Below are positions 51,736 to 59,501 of a stretch of 64,000 nt of DNA, one piece after another. The stretch lies in assembly GCF_000402035.1 (NCBI RefSeq), contig NC_021289.1, positions 620,001 to 684,000 on the forward strand. Direction: 5' to 3'. Source of the DNA: Caballeronia insecticola. GTDB taxonomy: Bacteria > Pseudomonadota > Gammaproteobacteria > Burkholderiales > Burkholderiaceae. Numbering within the stretch: position 1 is the stretch's first letter; each line of letters begins with the position of its first letter. Under the pieces are notes generated by a model. It searched no databases and was not told where the DNA came from. It saw only the letters and a program-made list of their open reading frames with translations. Position numbers and translations under genes: made by a program.

Positions 51736-52989
51736 TCAATGTGCGAGCAGGAGCCGCGCGCCCAGCGCCAGCACGAGCGCCGGCAACATGACCACCACGC
51801 CCACCCTGAAGAACTGCATGAAGCTCACTTCCTCGCCCTCACGGCGGATGGACGAGAGCCACAGAATGGTCGCCAGCGAGCCGGTGATCGACAGATTCGG
51901 CCCGAGGTCCACGCCGATCAGCATTGCATCGATCACGCGTTCGGGACTGTGCGCCTGCAACGCGGCCGCGCTCGCGATAAGCCCTGCCGGCAAGTTGTTG
52001 ATCGCATTGCTGCCCAGAGCGATGATCCCGCCCGACGCCAGCGCCGTGAGCGGCTGATTCTGCTGCGTCGAGTGCGCGAGCAGATTCGAAAGCGCCGCGA
52101 TCACGCCCGTGTGCCCGAGCATCTCGACGAGCACGAACAAGCCCGCGACAAGCGGCAGCACGCTCCACGAAATCTCGCTGACGAGTTCGACGGGAGAGCG
52201 GCGTTCCATCGTCAGCACGACCAGCGCCGTGAGCATCCCGAGGATGGCGGTCGGCAGGCCCAGTTGCATGTCGAAGGCCGAGACGGCAAGCAGCGCAATC
52301 GCCGTTACGCCGATGCCCGCAAGCGTCACCTTGCCGCTCGCGCCGAGCGGCTCGACGGGCAGATCGCGTGCGCACGCACCAGCGAGATCGCCGCGCAGCG
52401 TCCAGCGCAATGCAAGGAACGTGGCGACGATCGACAGCATCGAAGGCAATGCGAATCGCGCCACCCATAAACCCAGCGCGGGCGTGTGATTCGCGTACAG
52501 CACGAGATTGGCGGGATTCGAAATCGGCAACACGAAGCTCGCCGCATTCGCGATGAATGCGCACACGTACAGCAGCGGCAAAGGCTTCGTCTGCGCCTTG
52601 TTTCCCGCGGCGAATACGGCGGGCGTGAGCACGACGGCGGCTGCATCGTTGGAAAGAAACGTCGTCACCACCACGCCGACCAGATAGACCAGCAAGAAGA
52701 GTCTGCGCGGCGAACCCTTCGCGTGGTTCACGGCAAGCACCGCGATCCAGTCGAACAGGCCTTCGCGCCGGCCGAGTTCGGAAAGCAGCATCATGCCGAT
52801 GAGAAACAGGTAGACGTCGGCGCCCTTCCCGACGGCCTGCCACGCGGCGCTCGCGGGAAGCAGCCCGAGCGCGACGAGCAGCACGGCGCCCGCGACGGCC
52901 CAGATTGCCTCGGGCCATCGGAACGGACGCAGGATGACGCCCGCTGTCGCAGCGAGTCCAATGCTCCAGGAAAGAAGAATCGGGTTCAT
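51736..52989 (-). CDS. ArsB/NhaD-superfamily anion or proton-coupled transporter
   Basis: 417 aa from the ATG at 52989, overlapping the previous stop (ATGA). About 11 helices with the ion-transporter pattern LSNDAAAVVLTPAVFAAGNK, FVLPISNPANLVLYANHT and GSNAINNLPAGLIASA; the conserved NDA and NNLPA elements are as in ArsB-like permeases. No arsC or metal ArsR is nearby, so arsenite is not implied. The substrate cannot be inferred. Confidence 0.82.
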   Translation of the reverse strand: MNPILLSWSIGLAATAGVILRPFRWPEAIWAVAGAVLLVALGLLPASAAWQAVGKGADVYLFLIGMMLLSELGRREGLFDWIAVLAVNHAKGSPRRLFLLVYLVGVVVTTFLSNDAAAVVLTPAVFAAGNKAQTKPLPLLYVCAFIANAASFVLPISNPANLVLYANHTPALGLWVARFALPSMLSIVATFLALRWTLRGDLAGACARDLPVEPLGASGKVTLAGIGVTAIALLAVSAFDMQLGLPTAILGMLTALVVLTMERRSPVELVSEISWSVLPLVAGLFVLVEMLGHTGVIAALSNLLAHSTQQNQPLTALASGGIIALGSNAINNLPAGLIASAAALQAHSPERVIDAMLIGVDLGPNLSITGSLATILWLSSIRREGEEVSFMQFFRVGVVVMLPALVLALGARLLLAH

Positions 52990-54233
52990 GTGGCGAGCGA
53001 CGGATCGTGAGCGGGTTCGCTGCAATTCCCGCACGCTTTTTTGAGCGATGCGCCGCAGAACAGCCAGAGCGCGAGCGAGCCCGTCGACACGGCGCCCAGC
53101 GCGAGAAACGCGGTCACATATCCGAAATGCTGCGCGAGCGCGCCGCCCAGTGCGGGGCTGAGCGCCGCGCCGATGCCCTGCACCGTCATCACCACGCCCT
53201 GTCCGACATTAACGCGTCCGGTGCCCTGCAAGAGACGCACGACGAGCGCGGGCACGGCCACGCTTTGCAGCCCCGCGCCGATGCCATCGAGCGCCTGCAC
53301 CGGCCACACGCCCCATGCGGTGATGAACATCGCCGCGACCAGCCCGCGCAGCGGCAACGCCAGAAAGGTAATCAGAATCACGCCCCAGTAGCCGATGCGC
53401 CGGATCAGCCGGTTGGCGAAGAACGCGGCAGCGACCATCACGAGTTGCGCGACCACGATCGTCTGCGCAGTGAACGCGTTCGGATCGCCCTGATGAGCGG
53501 CGACGACGGCAAGACCATAGAGCGGCAACATCGCCGCATTGCCGAGGTGGAACATCGCGAGCGCGGCGGCCAGCAAGAGCAGTGGCCGGCAGGTGAGCAA
53601 CATCCGGAAGCCGCTCGCGTGTTCATGTTCCGACGATGCGGACGCAGCCGATGAGGACGCAGCAAGCCCCCGCGCGCTGTCGTGATCGATCGAATCGCGG
53701 TTGATGAGCAGCGTGGACAGCACGGTCAGCGCGCCGAACACGCCCGCGAGCGCGAACACCGCGCCGAATCCGAAGCGCCAGCCGAGCCAGCCCGAAAGCG
53801 CCGCGCCCACCACGTTGCCCGCATGATTCGCCACCTGATTGCGCGCGAACTGCCGGTCGAAGCCGCGCTCGCGCACAATGCCGAGCGTCACGCCCGCGAC
53901 CGCCGGACCGAGCGCGGCGCCCGTCACCGCCGTGAGGATCTGCGAGGCGGCGACCATCCAGAAGTCGTGCGACACCCACAGCACGAGCGAGGCGAGCGTC
54001 GTCATGACGCCCGCCGCGACAATGAGCCCGCGCTTGTAATGCGTTGCATCGACGAGCGCGCCCGCCGGCGACGTCGCGAGCATGCCGGCGATGCCGCCGA
54101 GCGTCATCACGGTGCCGATCGACGCCGGATGCCAGCCGTGCGCCTGCAAAAAGACGCCGAGAAACGGGCCGATGCCCGCCTGCACATCGGCCATGAAAAA
54201 GTTCAGGCCTACGAGCGCGTGGAGCGGATTCAT
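52986..54233 (-). CDS. MFS transporter
   Basis: 415 aa with 12 helices and the loop-2 pattern AGALVDATHYKRG in place of the classic GRR motif. A hydrophilic loop rich in Ser/Ala (SSSAASASSEHEHA) lies between helices 6 and 7. It lies 30 bp after the second OB-like gene and overlaps the ArsB-like gene, so it is part of a transporter string. A C-terminal CGNC sequence is present; its meaning is unknown. Confidence 0.82.
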   Translation of the reverse strand: MNPLHALVGLNFFMADVQAGIGPFLGVFLQAHGWHPASIGTVMTLGGIAGMLATSPAGALVDATHYKRGLIVAAGVMTTLASLVLWVSHDFWMVAASQILTAVTGAALGPAVAGVTLGIVRERGFDRQFARNQVANHAGNVVGAALSGWLGWRFGFGAVFALAGVFGALTVLSTLLINRDSIDHDSARGLAASSSAASASSEHEHASGFRMLLTCRPLLLLAAALAMFHLGNAAMLPLYGLAVVAAHQGDPNAFTAQTIVVAQLVMVAAAFFANRLIRRIGYWGVILITFLALPLRGLVAAMFITAWGVWPVQALDGIGAGLQSVAVPALVVRLLQGTGRVNVGQGVVMTVQGIGAALSPALGGALAQHFGYVTAFLALGAVSTGSLALWLFCGASLKKACGNCSEPAHDPSLAT

Positions 54234-54263
54234 GGGCGGCTCACCGGTCGCGTGGGTTGTGCA

Positions 54264-54824
54264 TCAGGCCGGGACCGGCGCGTCGATCAGTTCGGCGATC
54301 TCATCCACCTCGATCGTCCGGCCATGCCGGTTGCGGATGCCGTGTCCCCACGCCTGCACATGCGCGCCCGGCGCGAGATACGCCGCGAGTTCGGCTGCGG
54401 CATGCGGCGGCATGCGCAGCGATGTGCCGTCGTCGAGCAGCGCGCCGCGCAACTCGCCTTTCGGACCGTAGAGCGACAGCAGCACTTCGCCGCTCGCGTC
54501 CATCGGCTTGCGTTCGACGTGCGGCTTGTCATGCTTCGCGCCATCGTGATGCGGGCCTTCGTCGAGAATGACTCGGCCGCTCTTCGTCACGAGCGAGACC
54601 GCGGCGATCATGTTCGCGCCGCGCGGCTTCACGCCACGCACGCGGACGTCATCGCCCACGGCGACCTGACGCGAAATCTGTCGCGACAGATGAGGCGGAA
54701 AGTGAACCTGCAACGCTTGCCGTGCGCCGAGCACGAGACCGTCGATTTCACCGTGCGGGTTCAGAAGAAAGCGCGTCACCTTGCCGCGCGTTTCCGGAAG
54801 GCTGTCAGGGTCGATCCAATGCAT
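54264..54824 (-). CDS. OB-like two-domain protein (paralogue of 54874-55641)
   Basis: 186 aa from the ATG at 54824 (CGAGGA upstream). Two similar modules: N-terminal VTRFLLNPHGEIDGLVLG / LQVHFPPHLSRQ / VGDDVRVRGV and C-terminal LSLYGPKGELRGALLDDG / LRMPPHAAAELA / PGAHVQAWGHG. The phrase order R-x-L-x-P-x-G-x-x-D-G, then (R/H)FPPH or RMPPH, then a GxxVxxxG turn repeats four times across the two neighbouring genes. No signal peptide is visible here. Unrecognised family; OB-like fold is inference. Confidence 0.7.
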   Translation of the reverse strand: MHWIDPDSLPETRGKVTRFLLNPHGEIDGLVLGARQALQVHFPPHLSRQISRQVAVGDDVRVRGVKPRGANMIAAVSLVTKSGRVILDEGPHHDGAKHDKPHVERKPMDASGEVLLSLYGPKGELRGALLDDGTSLRMPPHAAAELAAYLAPGAHVQAWGHGIRNRHGRTIEVDEIAELIDAPVPA

Positions 54825-54873
54825 GTCGTTGATCCTCGTTTGAGATTGATGGAAGCGATGTCGTCGTGCGCGT

Positions 54874-55641
54874 TCAGGGCGACGGCGGCGCGCGGTCATA
54901 GAGCCGCGTCAGGTTGCCCGGCGAACCGAATGCCGTCGCCTGAAGCGCGGTGCCGTACTGGTTGCGCGTGCCGTAACCTTGCGCGGACACCTTCGCACCC
55001 GTGCGAACGAGACTCGCGAATTGCTGAGCGACGGGCGGCGTCAGTCTGATGACGGTGCCATCCGCGAGAATCACGCCGTCGGGTTCGCCGCGCGGAGCGG
55101 TCGTGATGTGCGCCACTTGTCCCTGTGCGCTCAGGCGTGCAAGCCCCGCGCCGCGCAGTTCACGCGGCATCGGCTGTGCGCCCGGCTGCGGCGGCTGATC
55201 GATGAGTTGCTGGCCGCTTTTCGCGTCGGTGATGCGTTGTGCCTTGAGATTGCCGCCTGCGTCGCGCCATCCGTTGATCTGCACGTTGTCGCCCGTGTGT
55301 ATGGCCGACGTGAGCTGCGCGCTCATATGCGGCGGGAAACGCACGAGCGCGCCGTCGCTGGTTAGAAAGCCGTCGACATCGCCATCCGGGTTGATGAGAA
55401 AACGCGCGACCGTGGCTTGCGCGGTGACTGCGGCGCCGTCTTCCACGCGCGGCGCCGGGCCCATGCCGGGCGGCGGCGGAGGCGGCGGCATGCCCGTCGC
55501 GGCGACGGGCGGTGCGGGCGGCGCTTCGGGTTGAGCTTGCGCGACGCAGCCTGTGCTCATCGCCAGCAGCGCGGCGAGATTCATCGCGCACAGAACGCGC
55601 AACGCGTTGCGGGGGCGCAGGTTCGTCGATATCGATTGCAT
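54874..55641 (-). CDS. Secreted lipoprotein with two OB-like modules
   Basis: 255 aa with AAGGAG eight bases before the ATG. Lipobox in LAMSTGC (Cys32), a Pro-rich spacer (MPPPPPPPGM) and two modules: VARFLINPDGDVDGFLTSDG / LVRFPPHMSAQL / TGDNVQINGW, and VAHITTAPRGEPDGVILADG / VIRLTPPVAQQF / TGAKVSAQGYG. First gene of the string that continues with its paralogue and three transporters. The sigma-54-type promoter motif lies just upstream. Function unknown; lipid-anchored binding protein is plausible. Confidence 0.75.
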   Translation of the reverse strand: MQSISTNLRPRNALRVLCAMNLAALLAMSTGCVAQAQPEAPPAPPVAATGMPPPPPPPGMGPAPRVEDGAAVTAQATVARFLINPDGDVDGFLTSDGALVRFPPHMSAQLTSAIHTGDNVQINGWRDAGGNLKAQRITDAKSGQQLIDQPPQPGAQPMPRELRGAGLARLSAQGQVAHITTAPRGEPDGVILADGTVIRLTPPVAQQFASLVRTGAKVSAQGYGTRNQYGTALQATAFGSPGNLTRLYDRAPPSP

Positions 55642-55676
55642 GATCCACTCCTTGATTCACTTGGCGTGGAGTCAAT

Positions 55677-55692
55677 TGCAAGGGCTATGCCA
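55677..55692 (-). promoter_or_regulatory. Sigma-54 (-24/-12) promoter upstream of the lipoprotein gene
   Basis: Reading on the minus strand: TGGCATAGCCCTTGCA, which matches TGGCAC-N5-TTGCW in the GG and GC elements and their spacing. The lipoprotein start at 55641 lies 36 bp downstream, and a sigma-54-type activator gene lies just upstream. The activator-promoter pairing is inferred. Confidence 0.72.
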
Positions 55693-55748
55693 TCGAGCGA
55701 AGGCCGCGTGGCGCGGGGTTCGGCGCGATCAAACGCGATGCGATGTCA

Positions 55749-55778
55749 GGGAACCGGACGCATGCTGTCCGATTTCCC
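55749..55778. promoter_or_regulatory. Nested dyad, candidate activator-binding site
   Basis: Arms GGGAA and CGGAC pair with GTCCG and TTCCC around GCATGCT, spanning 30 bp between the response-regulator stop and the sigma-54 promoter, ~60-100 bp upstream of the expected start. It may be the upstream activator site, or alternatively a terminator for the regulator gene. Confidence 0.5.
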
Positions 55779-55787
55779 GACACTCGC

Positions 55788-57173
55788 TCACGCATCCGAC
55801 ATCCCCAGATTCGCCAGGCGCGTATACAACGACTGACGACTGATGCCGAGCCTGCGGGCCGCTTCGGCGCGATTGCCGTCGCTGAGCGCGAGTGCGCGGG
55901 CGATCAGCGCGCGTTCGAGCTGCGCGAGCGCATCGTTGAGCGGAAGCTCGGCGAGGCCGACGGGAATCGCATCGCCGTCGCCGCTGGTTTTCGTGGCGGT
56001 GTCGAACAGAAAGGCGAAGTCGTCGCGCGTGAGCAGCGCGGCGGGCGCGAGCGCACTCGCCCGCTCCATCGCGTTCGCCAGTTCTCGCACGTTGCCGGGC
56101 CAGGCGAAGGTGACGAGCAGACGCTGCGCATCGGCGGACAGGCGCTTGCGCGCCGCATCGGCCGATGGTGCGAGCATCGACAGGAAATGCTCCGCGAGCG
56201 GCAGGATATCGGCCACCCGCTCGCGCAGCGGCGGCAAGTGCAGCGGGATCACGTCGAGCCGGTACAGCAAATCCTGACGGAACGTGCCTGCCGCGACCAT
56301 TGACGGAAGATCGCGGTGCGTGGCCGCCACGACGCGCACGTCTACCGCGACCGGCCGGTTCGTCCCGAGCGGCGTGACCTGACGTTCCTGCAGCACGCGC
56401 AGCAGCTTGGCCTGCATCGCGAGCGGCATGTCGCCGACTTCATCGAGGAACAGCGTGCCGCCGTGCGCTTCCTCGAAACGCCCGCGCCGCTCCGCATGCG
56501 CGCCGGTGAACGCGCCCTTGCCGTGCCCGAACAACTCGCTTTCGAGCAGATCGGCCGGAATCGCCGCACAGTTCACGGCGACGAACGGCCCGCCCGCCCG
56601 CGCCGATGACCTGTGCAGCACGTGCGCCGCCACTTCCTTGCCCGTCCCCGTCTCGCCGGTGATGAGCACGGTCGAGTGCGTCCGCGCCGCGCGTCCCAGA
56701 CGCTTCTGCACGTCGCGCATGGCCTCGCTGATGCCGAGCAGTTGCGGCTCGCGCGACGGCGCTTCGTCCGCGAAAGCAGGCGCCGCGGCGGCGGGCGCAT
56801 CGGAATGCGTTGCCAGCATGCGTTCGAGGAGCGCGGCGATCTCGTCGCGGCCAACCGGCTTCGTCAGATGCTCGAACGCGCCGAGCCGCATCGCGCCGAT
56901 GGTGTTGTCGCTCGTCGCATGCGCGGTCAGCATCACGACGGGCACGCGTTCCATGCCCTCGACGCCGCGCAGCGCTTCGAGCACGTCGAGACCGTCCGCG
57001 CCCGGCAGGCGGAAGTCGAGAAAGATGCAGTCGGGCGCGCAGCGTTCGCGCAGGCGTTCGAGCGCGGCTTCGCCCGAACCTGCTTCGAGCGGCGTATGGC
57101 CGAGATCGGCGACGGTTTCGGCGAGTCCTTCGCGAAAGGCGTCGTCGTCGTCGATGATCAGTATGGTCGCCAT
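55788..57173 (-). CDS. Sigma-54-dependent response regulator (NtrC family)
   Basis: 461 aa from the ATG at 57173. Receiver domain (residues 1-~120) with phospho-acceptor Asp53 ([12 protein letters not shown]) and [10 protein letters not shown]+ domain with Walker A GETGTGKE and the sigma-54-contact loop GAFTGA; C-terminal Fis-type helix ([20 protein letters not shown]). Activates sigma-54 promoters when phosphorylated by the adjacent kinase. It overlaps the kinase gene by 16 bp. Confidence 0.92.
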   Translation of the reverse strand: MATILIIDDDDAFREGLAETVADLGHTPLEAGSGEAALERLRERCAPDCIFLDFRLPGADGLDVLEALRGVEGMERVPVVMLTAHATSDNTIGAMRLGAFEHLTKPVGRDEIAALLERMLATHSDAPAAAAPAFADEAPSREPQLLGISEAMRDVQKRLGRAARTHSTVLITGETGTGKEVAAHVLHRSSARAGGPFVAVNCAAIPADLLESELFGHGKGAFTGAHAERRGRFEEAHGGTLFLDEVGDMPLAMQAKLLRVLQERQVTPLGTNRPVAVDVRVVAATHRDLPSMVAAGTFRQDLLYRLDVIPLHLPPLRERVADILPLAEHFLSMLAPSADAARKRLSADAQRLLVTFAWPGNVRELANAMERASALAPAALLTRDDFAFLFDTATKTSGDGDAIPVGLAELPLNDALAQLERALIARALALSDGNRAEAARRLGISRQSLYTRLANLGMSDA

Positions 57174-58639
57174 GGCAAGTCGATCACGAAGCACGTCACG
57201 TTCGAATCCTTCGCAAGATAGGCGCGGCCGCCATGCGCCGACGCAATCTCCCGCACTACCGCGAGGCCCAGACCGGAGCCATCGGGCCGTCCCGTCACGA
57301 ACGGCTCGAAAATACGCTCGCGTTCGGCTGCGCTCACGCCGGGACCATCGTCGGTCACTTCCAGCGTGAGCCCGCCGCCCTCCGTCCATTGTGCGCCCTG
57401 CGCGCGAACCGTTACGTGTCCCCCCGGCGGCGTATGGCGCAGCGCGTTGACGATCAGGTTGTCGAGCGCGCGCGCCAGTTGCGCCGGATCGAAGACGGGC
57501 TGCATCGCACCGGTCTCGATGTCCGCGCGCAAGGAAATGCCGCGGCTCTCGGCGCCCGGTTCATGCGTATGAACGATGTCGTCGAGCCACGCGTGCAGAA
57601 CGACCGCGCGCGCGTTCACGGTGACCGGCTGCGTGAGCGCGAGCAGGCTCGTCACCTGCGCTTCGATGCGGCCGACTTGCTCGATGATCGTCTTCAGCGC
57701 GGCTTCGCGGCGCGCGCCGTCGCCCGCGAGCGCGTTTTCTGCCTTCAGACGCATGGCGCCCGCGGGGTTGCGAATCTCGTGCGCGATCTGCGCCGCCATC
57801 TTGCCCAGCGCGCCGAAGCGCTCGGCTTGCGCGAGTTGCGTGCTCAACGCGTTCGCTTCGCGCCGCAGACGCTCGGCGCGCTCGACATAGCGATTGAGCG
57901 CATCGACGATCTGATCCAGATCCCGCTCGCCGAGCCGGTCGAGCCGCCTGCCTTGTTCGAACCCGCCGCCGGGCGCGAGCGCCTGCTCCAGACGCGTGAG
58001 GTTGCGCTTCCAGCGCCTCAACGCCACGGCCAGAAACAACGCAAGCACGACGATGATCGCGAGCACGCCCGCCAGAATGGTCGCGGCGCGCTCGCCGTAC
58101 GGTCCGAGCGGCGGCCGTGCGCGCGTGAGCATCCACGCGAACAGGCCCGTGTGGCGCGGCACGGGACAGGCGACCGCGACCACCGCATCCGCGCCGCTCG
58201 GTACGACATCGACCTGCATCTGGCCCGCGCTCGCGGCGGTCTTCAGCGTGCGCAGAATGAGCGGCGTCTCGGCCTCGGGGACGTCGCGCTTCACGCCGCT
58301 TCCTTCGTAAGTGGGAAACGCGTAGGCCAGCATGCCGTTGGGCGCGCCGCCCGCCGCCGCGCTCCAGAAGCCGCCTTCGATGCCTTCCGTGCGGATCAGC
58401 ACGAGATCGAGGACCGCGTGCATCAGATCGACATTGGTTTCGCCGGGGCGCTGCATCGACAGGTCATAGCGCGACGCGATGGCCGTACAGGCGGCCGCCG
58501 CCTGATGCTTTGCTGCCGTGACGCGCTCGCCGAGCGCCGACGAAAGCATGAGCCACACGGCGGCCGTCAGCAGACCGCACAGGACGGCGACGAGAACCCA
58601 GAGCGCGAACAACTGGGTGGAAAACGACGGACGGGGCAT
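57158..58639 (-). CDS. Membrane sensor histidine kinase
   Basis: 493 aa. N-terminal helix, a periplasmic sensing domain (~140 aa), a second helix (ILAGVLAIIVVLALFLAVAL), HAMP-like linker, HisKA site (LGKMAAQIAHEIRNPAGAMR) and HATPase_c with N and G boxes (LIVNALRHTPPGG, DGPGVSAAERERIFEPF, GSGLGLAVVREIASAHGG). Partner of the NtrC-type regulator. The sensing domain shows no recognised family. Confidence 0.9.
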   Translation of the reverse strand: MPRPSFSTQLFALWVLVAVLCGLLTAAVWLMLSSALGERVTAAKHQAAAACTAIASRYDLSMQRPGETNVDLMHAVLDLVLIRTEGIEGGFWSAAAGGAPNGMLAYAFPTYEGSGVKRDVPEAETPLILRTLKTAASAGQMQVDVVPSGADAVVAVACPVPRHTGLFAWMLTRARPPLGPYGERAATILAGVLAIIVVLALFLAVALRRWKRNLTRLEQALAPGGGFEQGRRLDRLGERDLDQIVDALNRYVERAERLRREANALSTQLAQAERFGALGKMAAQIAHEIRNPAGAMRLKAENALAGDGARREAALKTIIEQVGRIEAQVTSLLALTQPVTVNARAVVLHAWLDDIVHTHEPGAESRGISLRADIETGAMQPVFDPAQLARALDNLIVNALRHTPPGGHVTVRAQGAQWTEGGGLTLEVTDDGPGVSAAERERIFEPFVTGRPDGSGLGLAVVREIASAHGGRAYLAKDSNVTCFVIDLPWRPY

Positions 58640-58811
58640 GAAGAGTCTGAGGGCTGATTGGAGTTGGTGCCTCTGTAAGCAAGTCTCTCGCCACCGTCGC
58701 GATCGCCGTCGTGATCGGCGTCGTATCGGGCGTGGGCGGGCCGTCCGCGATTCGTCTGACCGGGTTGCGGGAGACGATTAACTGCGCTCAGACCAAAGCC
58801 GCCGTCGGCCT

Positions 58812-59411
58812 TCAGCGCCGCCCCGCCGCCGCAAAATAATCGCCGACAAGCTTGCTTGCCGCTTCCCACAGAACCGGCGAGCCACGCGCGATCACCGGTC
58901 CATATCGTTCCAGCACTTGTTGCTGCGTCACGCCGTTCTCGGTCCACGTGCCGCCGTCCGACAACGTATTGATCAGCAGCGGCTGCAATCGATCCAGCAC
59001 CTTGGCAAAGACGGCCTCGGGCGTTTCCGCCGCTTCGAATTCGCGCCAGAGTTCGAGCATTTGACGTCCCTGCTCTTCGGGCAAGAGTCCAAAGATGCGC
59101 TCGGCCGCGCGTTGTTCGGCTTCCTGGACCTGCGCGTCATTTGCACTCGCCGAATGGATCGGATGATCCCCGGCATCTATTTCGACGATATCGTGAACGA
59201 GCAGAAGTTGAACGACGCGAAGCGCGTCGACATCGTTCGCGTGCGTCGAAAGTACGAGCGCAAACATGCTCAGATGCCACGAGTGCTCGGCCGAGTTCTC
59301 CTTTCGGCTTTTGTTGATCAGCGGCGATTGCCGCAAGATCGACTTGAGCTTATCCAGCTCGACAAGGAACGCGAGTTGGCGTGCGATCTGATCGGAAGAC
59401 GAATGAGTCAT
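58812..59411 (-). CDS. HD-domain hydrolase (YfbR/HDDC2-like)
   Basis: 199 aa. Metal-site motifs of the HD superfamily: AEHSWHLSMFALVL (His), LLVHDIVEIDAGDHP (HD) and AKVLDRLQPLLIN (second Asp). The arrangement fits the HDDC2/YfbR group of 5'-deoxynucleotidases and related enzymes, acting in the cytoplasm on nucleotides. TATAAT appears on its strand at 59460-59465, ~50 bp upstream, as a -10 candidate. Isolated gene. Confidence 0.86.
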   Translation of the reverse strand: MTHSSSDQIARQLAFLVELDKLKSILRQSPLINKSRKENSAEHSWHLSMFALVLSTHANDVDALRVVQLLLVHDIVEIDAGDHPIHSASANDAQVQEAEQRAAERIFGLLPEEQGRQMLELWREFEAAETPEAVFAKVLDRLQPLLINTLSDGGTWTENGVTQQQVLERYGPVIARGSPVLWEAASKLVGDYFAAAGRR

Positions 59412-59501
59412 ATCCTGCGTTCCTTTTCGGCTGAGACTTGACGCTGTAGAACGCCGGAAATTATATAAGCAAGCTCGACATCCGTTTGTCAGGCTTTTCT
59501 C

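Noticed and set aside
51736..52989. Arsenite resistance operon
   Set aside because: The permease is ArsB-like, but there is no arsC, arsH or metal-sensing ArsR nearby; the ArsR-fold gene at 47776 lacks metal-site cysteines and pairs with an SRPBCC protein.
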